Below are positions 38,319-46,634 of a stretch of DNA of 64,000 nucleotides, in pieces. The stretch spans positions 496,001 through 560,000 of the forward strand of contig NZ_JAAZQJ010000002.1 of the NCBI RefSeq assembly GCF_012275375.1, given 5' to 3'. This DNA is from Dyella sp. SG609 (GTDB lineage Bacteria; Pseudomonadota; Gammaproteobacteria; Xanthomonadales; Rhodanobacteraceae). Every line of letters begins with the position of its first letter. Position 1 is the stretch's first letter. Under the pieces are notes generated by a model. That model did no database searches and had not been told where the DNA came from. It saw only the letters and a list, made by a program, of their open reading frames with translations. Made by a program: the position numbers and the translations under genes.

Positions 38319-39632
38319 TCAGCCGCGCTCGAACAGGGCGATGGATTCCACGTGCGCGGTGTGCGGGAACATGTCCATCACGCCGGCGGCGCTGAGCCTG
38401 AAACCGTGCTTCTGCACCAGGATGCCGGCGTCGCGCGCCAGCGAGCCGGGGTGGCAGGACACGTAGACGATGCGCTGCGTCTCGCGGTGCGGCAGGTACT
38501 CCAGCACCTTGTCCGCGCCGGCGCGCGGCGGATCGAGCAGCAGCTTGTCCCAGGCCTGGCGCGCCCACGGCGCATCGCGCTGGTCGTCGAACAGGTTGGC
38601 GACTTCGAAGCGCGCGTTGCCGAGGCCATTGCGCATGGCGTTCTGCGCCGCGCGCTCGACCAGGCCGTGCTCGCCTTCCACGCCGACCACCTCGGCCACG
38701 CGGCGGGCGATCGGCAGGGTGAAGTTGCCGAGGCCGCAGAACAGGTCCAGCACGCGGTCGGTAGGCTGCGGATCGAGCAGCTCCAGCGCGCGCGCCATCA
38801 TGCGGCGGTTCATGCCGGCGTTGACCTGCACGAAGTCCAGCGGACGGAATTCCAGCTCCACCTCGGGCACGCCCTCGCCCGCCTCGACGCGGAAGGCCAG
38901 GCGCGGCTGCTCCGGCCATAGCGGATGCACGCTGCTGATACCGCCGGGCTGCAGGTAGATGGCGAAAGCGTGGGCCTGGGCGAAGGCCGTCAGCTTGGCC
39001 AGGTCCGACTCGCTCAACGGCTTGAGATGGCGGAACACCAGGGCGACGGTGTCGTCGCCCGCGGCGAATTCGATCTGCGCGATATCGCCGGCGGCTTCCA
39101 GCGACCCGACCAGTTCGCCGAGCAGGCCGATCTTCGGCCCCAGCGCCGGATGCACCACTTCGCACTGCTCGATGTCGGCGACGAAGCGCGGGTTGTCTTC
39201 TTCGCGGAAACCGACCAGCACGCGGCCCTTCTTCACCACGTTGCGCACCGACAGGCGGCCCTTGCGGCGATACGCCCAGGGCTGGTCGGTGAGCGGCGGC
39301 AGCCACGCGGCCGGCGCCACCTTGCCGATGCGCTCGAAGTTCTCGGCCAGCACGCGCTGCTTGGCGGCGATCTGCGACTCGGCATCCAGGTGCTGCAGCG
39401 CGCAGCCGCTGCACTGGCCGTAGTGGCGGCAGCGCGGTTCGACGCGGTGCGGCGAGCGCGTGCGCAGCTCCACCACTTCGGCTTCGTCGAAGCTGCGGTG
39501 GCGGCGGCGGATGCGCAGCAGAACTTCTTCGCCGGGCAAGGCGCCGGAGACGAATACGGCCTTGCCGTCGATGCGGGCGACGCCGCGGCCATCGTGGCTC
39601 AGATCGGTGATGGTGGCTTCGAACTCTTTCAT
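38319..39632 (-). CDS. rlmD: 23S rRNA (uracil-1939-C5)-methyltransferase
   Basis: A 437-residue SAM-dependent enzyme that makes m5U1939 in 23S rRNA. It has an N-terminal TRAM domain (EATITDLSHDGRGVARIDGK), an iron-sulfur site with CRHYGQCSGC, a SAM site VLDLFCGLGNFTLPIARR, LLLDPPRAGADKVLEYL, and catalytic Cys in IVYVSCHPGSLARDAG. The length matches E. coli RlmD (433). It is the first gene of the rlmD-CYTH-nagZ-hpt string. Confidence 0.96.
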   Translation of the reverse strand: MKEFEATITDLSHDGRGVARIDGKAVFVSGALPGEEVLLRIRRRHRSFDEAEVVELRTRSPHRVEPRCRHYGQCSGCALQHLDAESQIAAKQRVLAENFERIGKVAPAAWLPPLTDQPWAYRRKGRLSVRNVVKKGRVLVGFREEDNPRFVADIEQCEVVHPALGPKIGLLGELVGSLEAAGDIAQIEFAAGDDTVALVFRHLKPLSESDLAKLTAFAQAHAFAIYLQPGGISSVHPLWPEQPRLAFRVEAGEGVPEVELEFRPLDFVQVNAGMNRRMMARALELLDPQPTDRVLDLFCGLGNFTLPIARRVAEVVGVEGEHGLVERAAQNAMRNGLGNARFEVANLFDDQRDAPWARQAWDKLLLDPPRAGADKVLEYLPHRETQRIVYVSCHPGSLARDAGILVQKHGFRLSAAGVMDMFPHTAHVESIALFERG

Positions 39633-39708
39633 CGTGACCCTGAAGCAAGCGCGCCCGGATCATGCGGTCCGGGCGGCGCGGAAAAAAACAGATGAAGCGC
39701 GCGGAGAG

Positions 39709-40320
39709 TTACTTCTGCTTCCAGGCGCCCGAGGGGTCCTGATAATACCAGCCGGACCGGGCCCGCTCGATCCAGCCCTTGGCGAAGGTGGCGCGGATCT
39801 GCGCTTCCCACTCCGGATGGCCGTTGGCATTGGCCACTTCGCGGTACAGCGCGCTGCGGTCGCGGTTCTCGTCGGCCACGCTGGCGTTGACTTCGGCGCG
39901 CTGGTTCAGCGGCACCTTGGAGGCGTCGCGCACGGCGACCAGGCCGTCCTTGGTGAAGCCCACCGCACCGCTGTCGAACAGCGTGCCCAGGCTGCCCTGG
40001 AAGCGCTGCTGCATGCGGCCGCGGATCGCCTCGGTGGTGGCGGTCTGCACGCGCACGTCCGGAGTGTCAGCCGCATAGGCGGCCGGAATCAGCAGGTCCA
40101 GCAGCATCGCCGAGGGCTGCTTGCCGGGCTTCTCGGCGGGCTTGGGCGGGTCCTTGCCGTCGTTGTTCTGGCTGGCCGGCTTGGCGTTGTCCAGCACGGT
40201 GCCGATGAACTGGTCGGCGGCCTTCTGCGCGGCGGCCTCGGGGAAGTAGACATTGATGGTGACGCAACCGACCAGCGCGACGAACAGCGAGGTCAGCAGG
40301 ACGTAGGCGAGCTTGCGCAT
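39709..40320 (-). CDS. DUF1318 (YdbL-type) lipoprotein
   Basis: A 203-residue protein with a lipoprotein signal (MRKLAYVLLTSLFVALVGC; lipobox LVGC, lipid-anchored Cys19), a stretch VTINVYFPEAAAQKAADQFI, a Pro/Lys-rich linker, a second hydrophobic patch, and a C-terminal DUF1318 domain (VGFTKDGLVAVRDASKVPL, WIERARSGWYYQDPSGAWKQ). E. coli YdbL is about 108 residues and has no lipobox, while its separate neighbour YnbE is a small lipoprotein. No ynbE gene is present here, so this protein may combine both. It lies 65 bp downstream of the YdbH-like gene. Confidence 0.85.
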   Translation of the reverse strand: MRKLAYVLLTSLFVALVGCVTINVYFPEAAAQKAADQFIGTVLDNAKPASQNNDGKDPPKPAEKPGKQPSAMLLDLLIPAAYAADTPDVRVQTATTEAIRGRMQQRFQGSLGTLFDSGAVGFTKDGLVAVRDASKVPLNQRAEVNASVADENRDRSALYREVANANGHPEWEAQIRATFAKGWIERARSGWYYQDPSGAWKQK

Positions 40321-40385
40321 GATCGACGCTCCATGGAAGGGATGGGAGAACTTCATGTTCGGGGCAAGTGGTTCGAGGCCGGGCT

Positions 40386-42407
40386 TCAGTGAACTTCGGG
40401 ACCGCCGCTCTCGGCGGCGGACTTGAGCCGGCGCACCAGGGTCGGCCAGTCCACCTGGGTCTGGTGGCCCACCACCTGCAGGCGCGGCAGCCCGCTGCCT
40501 TCGACGATAGTGTAGCCATCGCCGTCGCTGTCCAGTCCGCTCATGCGGCACACCGTGCCCTGCAGCGCGCAGTTGAGGCCGATGCGCTTGTAGCTGAAAT
40601 TCTTGAACAGCCGCAGCATCGCGCCCTGCAGGCCGGCGGCGATGCCGCCGCCGCCCACTGAGACCAGGCTGTTGACCGCGCGCTGGCTGATCCGGCCGCC
40701 GCCGCCGGCAAGCAGGCGCGCGTCGAAGGAGACCGGATTCCAGTTCACCACGCGCAGGTTCTGCACGCTGCCGTCCATGCGGCCGGTGATGCTGCCGATG
40801 TCGAACACGCTGGTGATCGCGCCCAGGTCCAGCTGGCGCAGGGCCAGGTCGCCGGCCAGCACCGGGCTGTTGCCGAACGGGTCCTGCAGCGACATGCGGG
40901 TGACGTCGACGAAGCCGTCGAACACGTTCATCGACAGGCCGCCTTCGAGTTCGATGCGGTCGTCCACCCAGCGCAGCGCGGGAATCGCGCCGCCCAGGGT
41001 GCCGGGGAATTCCGGCCAGCCCATGGCGCGGCTGAAGGCGGCCATGTCCACGCCGGTCAGCGCCAGCGAGGTGGACAGGCGCCGGCCCCTGGCCGCGGCC
41101 GGGCGCCAGTCGAGGTCGGCCACGTGCAGGCGCCCGCCGAGCAGCGGCACGTCCATCGCCTTCTGCAGGCCGAGGCTGCCGTCGCGGCTCTGCCAGCCCA
41201 TCTGCGCCGCGCCGTGCGCCAGGCGGTAGACCTGCGCGCTGCGCCAGCTCAGCGTGGTGGCCGGGCGCGTGCCGCGCAGCGCCCAGTCCATGCCGCCGCG
41301 CACGCCGCTGAGGGCGAGGCGGCCATCGCCGTCGGCGATGTCGAGGCCGTCGGTATCGAAGGAGAACGCGCGCAATCCGTCGGCGGCCATGTCCAGGGTG
41401 GCGGCGAGCTGGCCGCTGATGCGCGCGTTGCGCAGGCCCATGGTGGCGAGCCAGGCCTGGCCGTAGCGCTGGTAGGCGGCGGGGAAGCTGGCCTGGAAGC
41501 GGTCGAGCTTGAGCTTCTGCAGTTCGCCCTTGGCGTCGAAGGCGAGCGAGCCGTCCAGCTGCAGCGCGTCGGCGTCGCCCACGCGCAGGCGGCTGAAGTC
41601 GAGCACGCCGTTGCGCGCGCTGGCATCCAGGCCCAGTTGCACCGGATGGTCCGGCAGGCGCGCGTAGATCGGGCCGAGCAGCAGTTCGCCGCCGCGCAGG
41701 CTGGCATCCAGGCCGATGCGCGCGGGGCCGCCGATGGTGTCCACATTGAGCCGTCCGCTGCCGTTGAGGCGCTGGCCGGCGAGCGTGCCGGACGGCGTAT
41801 CGAAACCCAGCTCCGCCAGGCCGAACTGGCCGGAGGCCTGCACGCCGCCGTTCTGCACGTCCAGCGCCAGCTCCGCATCCAGCCGCCCCGCGGTGGCGCG
41901 GCCGGACCACATGGTGGCGAGCAGCCCCTGCAGCCAGCCGGCCGGCAGGCCCTTGAGGCTGATCTGCGCATGGGTGGGCTGGTCCAGCGGCAGCGCGGCG
42001 CTGGCCAGCGACTTGCCCTGGTTCACGTCCACCTGCAGCGTGTTGGCCGCGTCGTCCAGCACCAGGTTGACCTTGGCGTCGTTCCAGGCCCCGCCCGGCG
42101 CGCCGGCCAGGCGCAGGTCGCCGTCAAACAGCCAGCGCAGGTGCGGGTCGCGCGACAGCGCGCCCTGCATGTCCAGCCCGACGCGGCGCCAGCCCAGCAC
42201 CGGGAGTTCCGCCTTGGCCGCGCGCAGGGTGAGCTGCAGGCCGCCGTTGCCGTCCTCGGCGATGCGCATCTGCACGTCCTGCAGGCGCAGGCCCGGCACC
42301 GCGACCTGCCTGGCCTCGAGCACGATGTCCGCACGGGCCGGCAGCGCCACGGCGAAACCGAACACGATGCACAAATAGAACAAAAGGTGGCTTGATGTCG
42401 GGCGCAT
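40386..42407 (-). CDS. YdbH-like AsmA-family envelope transport protein
   Basis: A 673-residue protein with an N-terminal signal/anchor (MRPTSSHLLFYLCIVFGFAVAL then PARA), followed by long beta-rich repeats and the C-terminal domain with SVFDIGSITGRMDGSVQNL, SYKRIGLNCALQGTVCRMSG and DGYTIVEGSGLPRLQVVGH, characteristic of YdbH-type (TamB/AsmA superfamily) proteins that form lipid bridges between membranes. The pairing with a YdbL-like protein supports this. It is shorter than E. coli YdbH (879), lacking part of the N-terminal repeats. Start chosen at 42405-42407. Divergent from the receiver-Hpt gene by 44 bp. Confidence 0.85.
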   Translation of the reverse strand: MRPTSSHLLFYLCIVFGFAVALPARADIVLEARQVAVPGLRLQDVQMRIAEDGNGGLQLTLRAAKAELPVLGWRRVGLDMQGALSRDPHLRWLFDGDLRLAGAPGGAWNDAKVNLVLDDAANTLQVDVNQGKSLASAALPLDQPTHAQISLKGLPAGWLQGLLATMWSGRATAGRLDAELALDVQNGGVQASGQFGLAELGFDTPSGTLAGQRLNGSGRLNVDTIGGPARIGLDASLRGGELLLGPIYARLPDHPVQLGLDASARNGVLDFSRLRVGDADALQLDGSLAFDAKGELQKLKLDRFQASFPAAYQRYGQAWLATMGLRNARISGQLAATLDMAADGLRAFSFDTDGLDIADGDGRLALSGVRGGMDWALRGTRPATTLSWRSAQVYRLAHGAAQMGWQSRDGSLGLQKAMDVPLLGGRLHVADLDWRPAAARGRRLSTSLALTGVDMAAFSRAMGWPEFPGTLGGAIPALRWVDDRIELEGGLSMNVFDGFVDVTRMSLQDPFGNSPVLAGDLALRQLDLGAITSVFDIGSITGRMDGSVQNLRVVNWNPVSFDARLLAGGGGRISQRAVNSLVSVGGGGIAAGLQGAMLRLFKNFSYKRIGLNCALQGTVCRMSGLDSDGDGYTIVEGSGLPRLQVVGHQTQVDWPTLVRRLKSAAESGGPEVH

Positions 42408-42451
42408 GTCGCGCCATTCTGCCAAAACCAGCTGAACGACATGGACTCGTC

Positions 42452-43231
42452 ATGTTCAACACCCCCTCAAACGGCAGGTCGGCCGTTCCCGCGGGCAATC
42501 CTTCGGGTCATCCTTCAGGCCATCCTTCCGGCGCTCATGCCTTGCGTGTCCTGGTAGCCGACGACGATCCGGCCAGCCGCCTCTTCCTGGTCGAAGCGAT
42601 GCGCACCCTGGGCCTGGAAGCCGAAGCCTGCGACGACGGCGCCGCCGCCATCGCCCGCGGACGCCGCGAAGCCTACGACCTGCTCCTGCTCGACTGCCGC
42701 ATGCCCGGCGCCGGCGCCCAGCAAGTCCTGACCGAACTGCGCGGCGACCCCGCCGCCCCCTCCGCCGAAAGCACCGCCGTGGCCACCAGCGCCGAGATGG
42801 ACGCCGCCGAACGCCAACGCCTGCTCTCCGGCGGCTTCACCGAAGTCCTGCAGAAACCCTGCGACCTGGCCGACCTGCGCCGCATCGTCGCCCTCGTCCA
42901 ACCCGACTGCCAGCCCCTCCTGGACGACGCCCAGGGCCTGGCCAGCACCGGCAGCGAACCGATCATGCGCGCCATGCGCGCCCTGCTGCGCGACGAACTG
43001 GTCGGCATCTACCAGGACCTTGCCACCGCCGTCCTCACCGAAGCCGGCTTCGGCGACCGCCTGCACAAACTGCGGGGCTCCTGCGGCTTCTGCGGCGCCA
43101 CCGCTCTCGCCGCACGCGTGGTGCAGCTGCAGGAACAGTTCAAACTCGGGCGCGCGATTCCACCGGCGATGCACGAGCGGTTCCGGGCGACGTTGCTGGA
43201 GACGATCGAGGCGCTGGGCGCGGGCGCTTGA
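42452..43231 (+). CDS. Receiver-Hpt fusion protein (phosphorelay)
   Basis: A 259-residue protein. Residues about 31-152 form a response-regulator receiver: acidic pocket VADDDPAS (Asp37-39), phospho-acceptor Asp81 in LLLLDCRMPG, Ser/Thr near 112-113, and Lys135 in VLQKPCD. The C-terminal about 90 residues resemble a histidine phosphotransfer domain with His205 in RLHKLRGSCGFCGA. Thus it could pass phosphate between Asp81 and His205 or to another protein. The N-terminus has a short NPSGHPSGHPSG repeat from a 12-bp repeat in DNA. No kinase or output gene is adjacent. The Hpt call rests on the H-K-L-R-G-S pattern. Confidence 0.82.
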   Translation: MFNTPSNGRSAVPAGNPSGHPSGHPSGAHALRVLVADDDPASRLFLVEAMRTLGLEAEACDDGAAAIARGRREAYDLLLLDCRMPGAGAQQVLTELRGDPAAPSAESTAVATSAEMDAAERQRLLSGGFTEVLQKPCDLADLRRIVALVQPDCQPLLDDAQGLASTGSEPIMRAMRALLRDELVGIYQDLATAVLTEAGFGDRLHKLRGSCGFCGATALAARVVQLQEQFKLGRAIPPAMHERFRATLLETIEALGAGA

Positions 43232-43279
43232 ACTGACGCCAGATTTGCGTCGTGCTTCGAACAAGCCTCTGCGCAAGCC

Positions 43280-43691
43280 CCGGCCCCTCACCCTGCCCTC
43301 TCCCCGGAGGGGAGAGGGGTGATGTGGTGAGGCAGGCAGGAGCGAAGAGCAAAAGCTGGCCTCAGTCCCTGAACATCCTCTCGGCAACGGCACGTTGAAG
43401 CACCCGTTACGTAAACGCACTGCCGTTTCGTGTAGACCCAGGTTAATCCGGTTACCGCAGACGCCCACCGCTCCTTCTAGTCGCGTCGCGAGCCTTGGCT
43501 CTCAGGCCATTCTCTCTTTGGTTACTTTCTCTTTGGGCCAGCAAAGAGAAAGTGACTCGGGCGCCGGCAGGCGTCCGAAATGCCCGCTGCATAAGCGGCC
43601 AAGTCGCGACAACCACACCTAGTCGCTACTGGATCCCGGCCTACGCCGGGATGACGAGCGGAGCAGGATGACGAGCAGAGCAGGATGACGA
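43280..43691. repeat. Composite ~400-bp intergenic repeat (copy 2)
   Basis: The 463-bp gap between the receiver-Hpt gene and recO (43232-43694) holds no supported gene. It has a half-copy of the 160-bp element (43280-43319), the core shared with 11407-11661 (43344-43600), and a REP hairpin at 43627-43655, followed by two tandem 17-bp units GAGC(G/A)GAGCAGGATGAC at 43656-43689. The core keeps the 12-bp inverted repeat ACTTTCTCTTTG/CAAAGAGAAAGT at 43524-43553. Identity to copy 1 is roughly 85% by eye. Confidence 0.85.
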
Positions 43692-43694
43692 GAA

Positions 43695-44405
43695 TCAGCG
43701 ACGCGACAACGCCGCCGAAAGTACGTGCCACGCACGCAACTCAGCACCACCAAGATGAAAGCGAATCACCTCCCGCATCATCGCGCGCAGCGCCGACAAC
43801 CCAGCCGCATCCGGCATCAAATCCGCCGCCAGCGCCAGCAAATCACTCCCCCGCAACGCATGCGGAAGATCCGCCCGACACGCCGTAGGCCCAACCTCCA
43901 CCCGATAACGGTAATGTCGATCCGGATCGACCGCCTCCCCCGACTCCCCCTCGTAATCGAGCTGCAACCCATACCCGATCGCATCCAGCAGATCGCGCTC
44001 AAACCGCCGCAGCGTCCACGCCAACGGCTCCCCACTCGCCATCCGCGCCAGCGTCGCCGCATACGCCTGGAACAGCTCCGGATGCGGATCCTGACGCCCC
44101 GTCAGCCGCACCACCAATTCATTGAGATAAAGCCCGGCGAGACCGGCATCGCCACCAAGCCGCTGCGGCGCCCCCGCATGCTCAGCCCCCTGCAAGGTCG
44201 CCAACTCACCGCGCAGTAACAGATCCATCGCCAACGGCTGAAACGGCTCCAGCTGCGACCGCTGCAGCTTCGCGCGCTCGCGCCGCACGCCGCGCGCCAC
44301 CACGCCGATCCGGCCGTGCTCCAGCGTCAGGCATTCCAGCAGCAGCGAAGTCTCCCGATAGGGCCGCGCATGAAGCACGTAGGCGGGCTGCTGGAGGAGT
44401 TGCAT
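43695..44405 (-). CDS. recO: DNA repair protein RecO
   Basis: A 236-residue protein that works with RecR to load RecA on SSB-coated DNA. The N-terminal OB-fold is LQQPAYVLHARPYRETSLLLECLT and GRIGVVARGVRRERAKLQ; AGLYLNELVVRLTGRQDPHPELF is the usual mid-protein helix signature, and ERDLLDAIGYGLQLDY follows. It has no zinc-finger cysteines, like other gammaproteobacterial RecO. It is the last gene of the rnc-era-recO string, 98 bp after era. Confidence 0.95.
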   Translation of the reverse strand: MQLLQQPAYVLHARPYRETSLLLECLTLEHGRIGVVARGVRRERAKLQRSQLEPFQPLAMDLLLRGELATLQGAEHAGAPQRLGGDAGLAGLYLNELVVRLTGRQDPHPELFQAYAATLARMASGEPLAWTLRRFERDLLDAIGYGLQLDYEGESGEAVDPDRHYRYRVEVGPTACRADLPHALRGSDLLALAADLMPDAAGLSALRAMMREVIRFHLGGAELRAWHVLSAALSRR

Positions 44406-44417
44406 GGCCTGAGCGCA

Positions 44418-44502
44418 GGGAACGGGGATCGGGGAACCGGTAGATGAGGCGCCGCAAGCTTATCGAGCGCTTCCGTTCCCCGGTTCCTGTTCCCTGTTCC
44501 CC
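44418..44502. repeat. G-rich inverted repeat between era and recO
   Basis: GGGAACGGGGATCGGGGAACCGG at 44418-44440 and, on the other strand, GGGGAACAGGGAACAGGAACCGG (complement of about 44480-44502). Each arm carries several runs of three or four G and could form a G-quadruplex; the two arms can also pair with each other. It fills the gap between era and recO. Confidence 0.55.
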
Positions 44503-44503
44503 A

Positions 44504-45448
44504 TCAATCCGTATAGCCGAACTTCTTGAGCATGCTCTCGTCGTCGACCCAGCCCTCGCGCACCTTCACCCACAGGCGCAGGTAGATCTTGCGCTCGAAC
44601 AGCTGCTCCATCTTGCGGCGCGCGGCCGAGCCGATCGCCTTGAGCTGCTGGCCGCCGTTGCCGATCACGATGGCCTTCTGGCCGTCGCGCTCCACCCAGA
44701 TCACGGCATGGATTTCGGCCACGCCGTCATCGCGGTCCTTGAACTGCTCGATCTCCACCGTGGTGGCGTACGGCAGTTCCTGGTCCAGGCGCAGCATGAG
44801 CTGTTCGCGCACCATCTCGGCGGCGAGGAAGCGTTCGCTGCGGTCGGTGATCTCGTCCTCGCCGTACATCGGCGCGCGCACCGGCAGGCGCTTCAGGATG
44901 CCCTGCTCCAGCTCTTTCAGGCCTTTTTCCTTCAGCGCGCTGACGTAGTAGACCTCGTCGAAACTGTGCTGCTCCATCAGGCCGGCCACGAAGGGCAGCA
45001 TGGCGGATTTGTCCTTGGCCAGGTCGACCTTGTTGATCGCCAGCAGGCGCGGGATCTTCTGCTCGGCCAGCGCCTCGTACAGGGCCTGGTCCTCGTCGGT
45101 CCAGCGGCCGGACTCGATCACCTGCACGGCGAGCTCCACTTCGCCGATCGCCGAGCGCGCCGCGCGGTTGAGGCTGCGGTTCATCGCGCGCTTGGCGCCG
45201 CGGTGCAGGCCGGGCGTGTCGACGTAGAGAATCTGCCCCGCCTCGTTGGTGGCGATGCCCAGGATGCGGTGCCGCGTGGTCTGCGGGCGGGGGCTGACGA
45301 TGGACAGGCGGAAGCCGATCATCGCGTTGAGCAGGGTGGACTTGCCCACGTTGGGCCGGCCCAGCAGCGCGACGGCGCCGCAGCGGAAATCCTCGTGCGG
45401 CAGCTCGGCCGGCGCGGGGGTTTCGAAATCTTGATCGTGGTCGCTCAT
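44504..45448 (-). CDS. era: GTPase Era
   Basis: A 314-residue GTPase for 16S rRNA maturation and 30S assembly. G1 is GRPNVGKSTLLNAM, G2 region SPRPQTTRHRILGI, G3 DTPG in YVDTPGLHRGAKRAM, G4 NKVD in LAINKVDLAKDKS, and G5 VSALKEKGLKEL. The C-terminal KH domain has VIVERDGQKAIVIG-like text (VIWVERDGQKAIVIGNGGQQ). The ATG at 45446-45448 overlaps the rnc stop by 4 bp, so translation is coupled. Confidence 0.97.
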   Translation of the reverse strand: MSDHDQDFETPAPAELPHEDFRCGAVALLGRPNVGKSTLLNAMIGFRLSIVSPRPQTTRHRILGIATNEAGQILYVDTPGLHRGAKRAMNRSLNRAARSAIGEVELAVQVIESGRWTDEDQALYEALAEQKIPRLLAINKVDLAKDKSAMLPFVAGLMEQHSFDEVYYVSALKEKGLKELEQGILKRLPVRAPMYGEDEITDRSERFLAAEMVREQLMLRLDQELPYATTVEIEQFKDRDDGVAEIHAVIWVERDGQKAIVIGNGGQQLKAIGSAARRKMEQLFERKIYLRLWVKVREGWVDDESMLKKFGYTD

Positions 45449-46101
45449 GGTCTGGTTTCCTGCAATTGGCGCAGCACGGCCTCGGCCGCGTCCTGCTCGG
45501 CGGCGCGGCGGCTGCCGCCGCGGCCCTCCGCGGTGACCGGCATGGGTTCGGCGATGATGCAGGAGACGTCGAACGTCTTCGCGTGATCCTCGCCGTAGCT
45601 GTCGGTCAGTTCGTAGTGCGGCAGCGGCCAGCCGCGGGCCTGCAGCCATTCCTGCAGGCGGGTCTTGGCGTCCTTGGACGAGCGCGGAATGGCCGCGACG
45701 CGCTCGGCGAACAGGCCCCGCACCACCTCGCGGCACTGGGCGAAATCGCTGTCCAGGTAGACGGCGGCCACCAGGGCCTCGAAGGCGTCGGCGAGGATGG
45801 AATCGCGGCGGTAACCGCCGCTCTTCAACTCGCCCGAGCCCAGTTTCAGCGCGTCGCCCAGTTCCAGCTCGCGCGCGATCAGCGCCAGCGCCTGGCCGTT
45901 GACCAGCTGCGCGCGCAGGCGCGACAGCTCGCCTTCGCTGGCGTTGGGGTGCGCTTCGTAAAGCAGTTCGGCGACCACCACGCCAAGCAGGGCGTCGCCG
46001 AGGAACTCCAGCCGCTCGTTGTTCGGCTTGCCGGCGCTGCGATGGGTCAGGGCCAGTTGCGCCAGCGCCGGGTCGCGGAAACGGTAAGTCAGCTTGGCCA
46101 A
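45445..46101 (-). CDS. rnc: Ribonuclease III
   Basis: A 218-residue double-strand-specific endonuclease. The RNase III signature is NNERLEFLGDALLGVVVAEL; the second acidic cluster is DSILADAFEALVAAVYLD. The C-terminal dsRNA-binding domain is DAKTRLQEWLQARGWPLPHY and GGSRRAAEQDAAEAVLRQL. It processes rRNA and many mRNAs, and in E. coli cuts its own leader. It lies 7 bp after the DUF4845 gene and overlaps era. Confidence 0.97.
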   Translation of the reverse strand: MAKLTYRFRDPALAQLALTHRSAGKPNNERLEFLGDALLGVVVAELLYEAHPNASEGELSRLRAQLVNGQALALIARELELGDALKLGSGELKSGGYRRDSILADAFEALVAAVYLDSDFAQCREVVRGLFAERVAAIPRSSKDAKTRLQEWLQARGWPLPHYELTDSYGEDHAKTFDVSCIIAEPMPVTAEGRGGSRRAAEQDAAEAVLRQLQETRP

Positions 46102-46108
46102 AAAAACC

Positions 46109-46489
46109 TCAGTAACCGATGTTGCCCTGCAGAGGCACGGTCTTCTCGAAGTGCAGCAGGAAATCGATGTTGTACATAAAGGGCACGCGCTTGTCGTACT
46201 CGATCTTCAGCAGCGCGGCGTTGTTGGCGCGCGAGATGGTGATGTCCTTGGGCTTGATGGTGGCATCGTCCACGTACTGGAAGCCCAGCTTGAACATCAG
46301 GTCGCGGCGGATGTCGTCCAGCGTGCGGCCTTCGGTGCCGGCGGTGGCCACCTGGTTCATGGCCTTGCTCACGCCCATGAACTCGGCGTAGGACGGCACC
46401 AGCTTCATCGCCATGAAGCCGAAGAAGGCCACGACGATCAACACCACAAGAAACCCGATCAGGGTGATACCCGACTGCTTTGCTTTCAT
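46109..46489 (-). CDS. DUF4845 protein with prepilin-like N-terminus
   Basis: A 126-residue membrane protein starting MKAKQSGITLIGFLVVLIVV. The short basic head followed by G-ITLIGF looks like a type IV prepilin leader, although the usual Glu5 is Gly. The membrane segment is followed by a small soluble domain (TISRANNAALLKIEYDKRVP). DUF4845 is often found between lepB and rnc in gammaproteobacteria; function unknown. GAGGGGACT precedes the ATG. It is 7 bp upstream of rnc. Confidence 0.9.
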   Translation of the reverse strand: MKAKQSGITLIGFLVVLIVVAFFGFMAMKLVPSYAEFMGVSKAMNQVATAGTEGRTLDDIRRDLMFKLGFQYVDDATIKPKDITISRANNAALLKIEYDKRVPFMYNIDFLLHFEKTVPLQGNIGY

Positions 46490-46547
46490 AGTCCCCTCGC
46501 TATGCCGACCGGCGGCGGCCCCGCTTGTATGGAAATGGTGCCACGTT

Positions 46548-46598
46548 GCCGGCCCGCCGGCATCGCGCAGGCGGATTCTGGCGCCACGGCGGGCCGGC
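46548..46598. other. 12-bp perfect inverted repeat in the lepB-DUF4845 gap
   Basis: GCCGGCCCGCCG at 46548-46559 and CGGCGGGCCGGC at 46587-46598, with a 27-base loop, in the mRNA leader before DUF4845-rnc-era. No T-run follows. A candidate RNase III site for autoregulation, by analogy with E. coli rnc. Confidence 0.45.
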
Positions 46599-46634
46599 GT
46601 CACGCCGCGCGACCCGACCGCTGTCACGCTTTGC

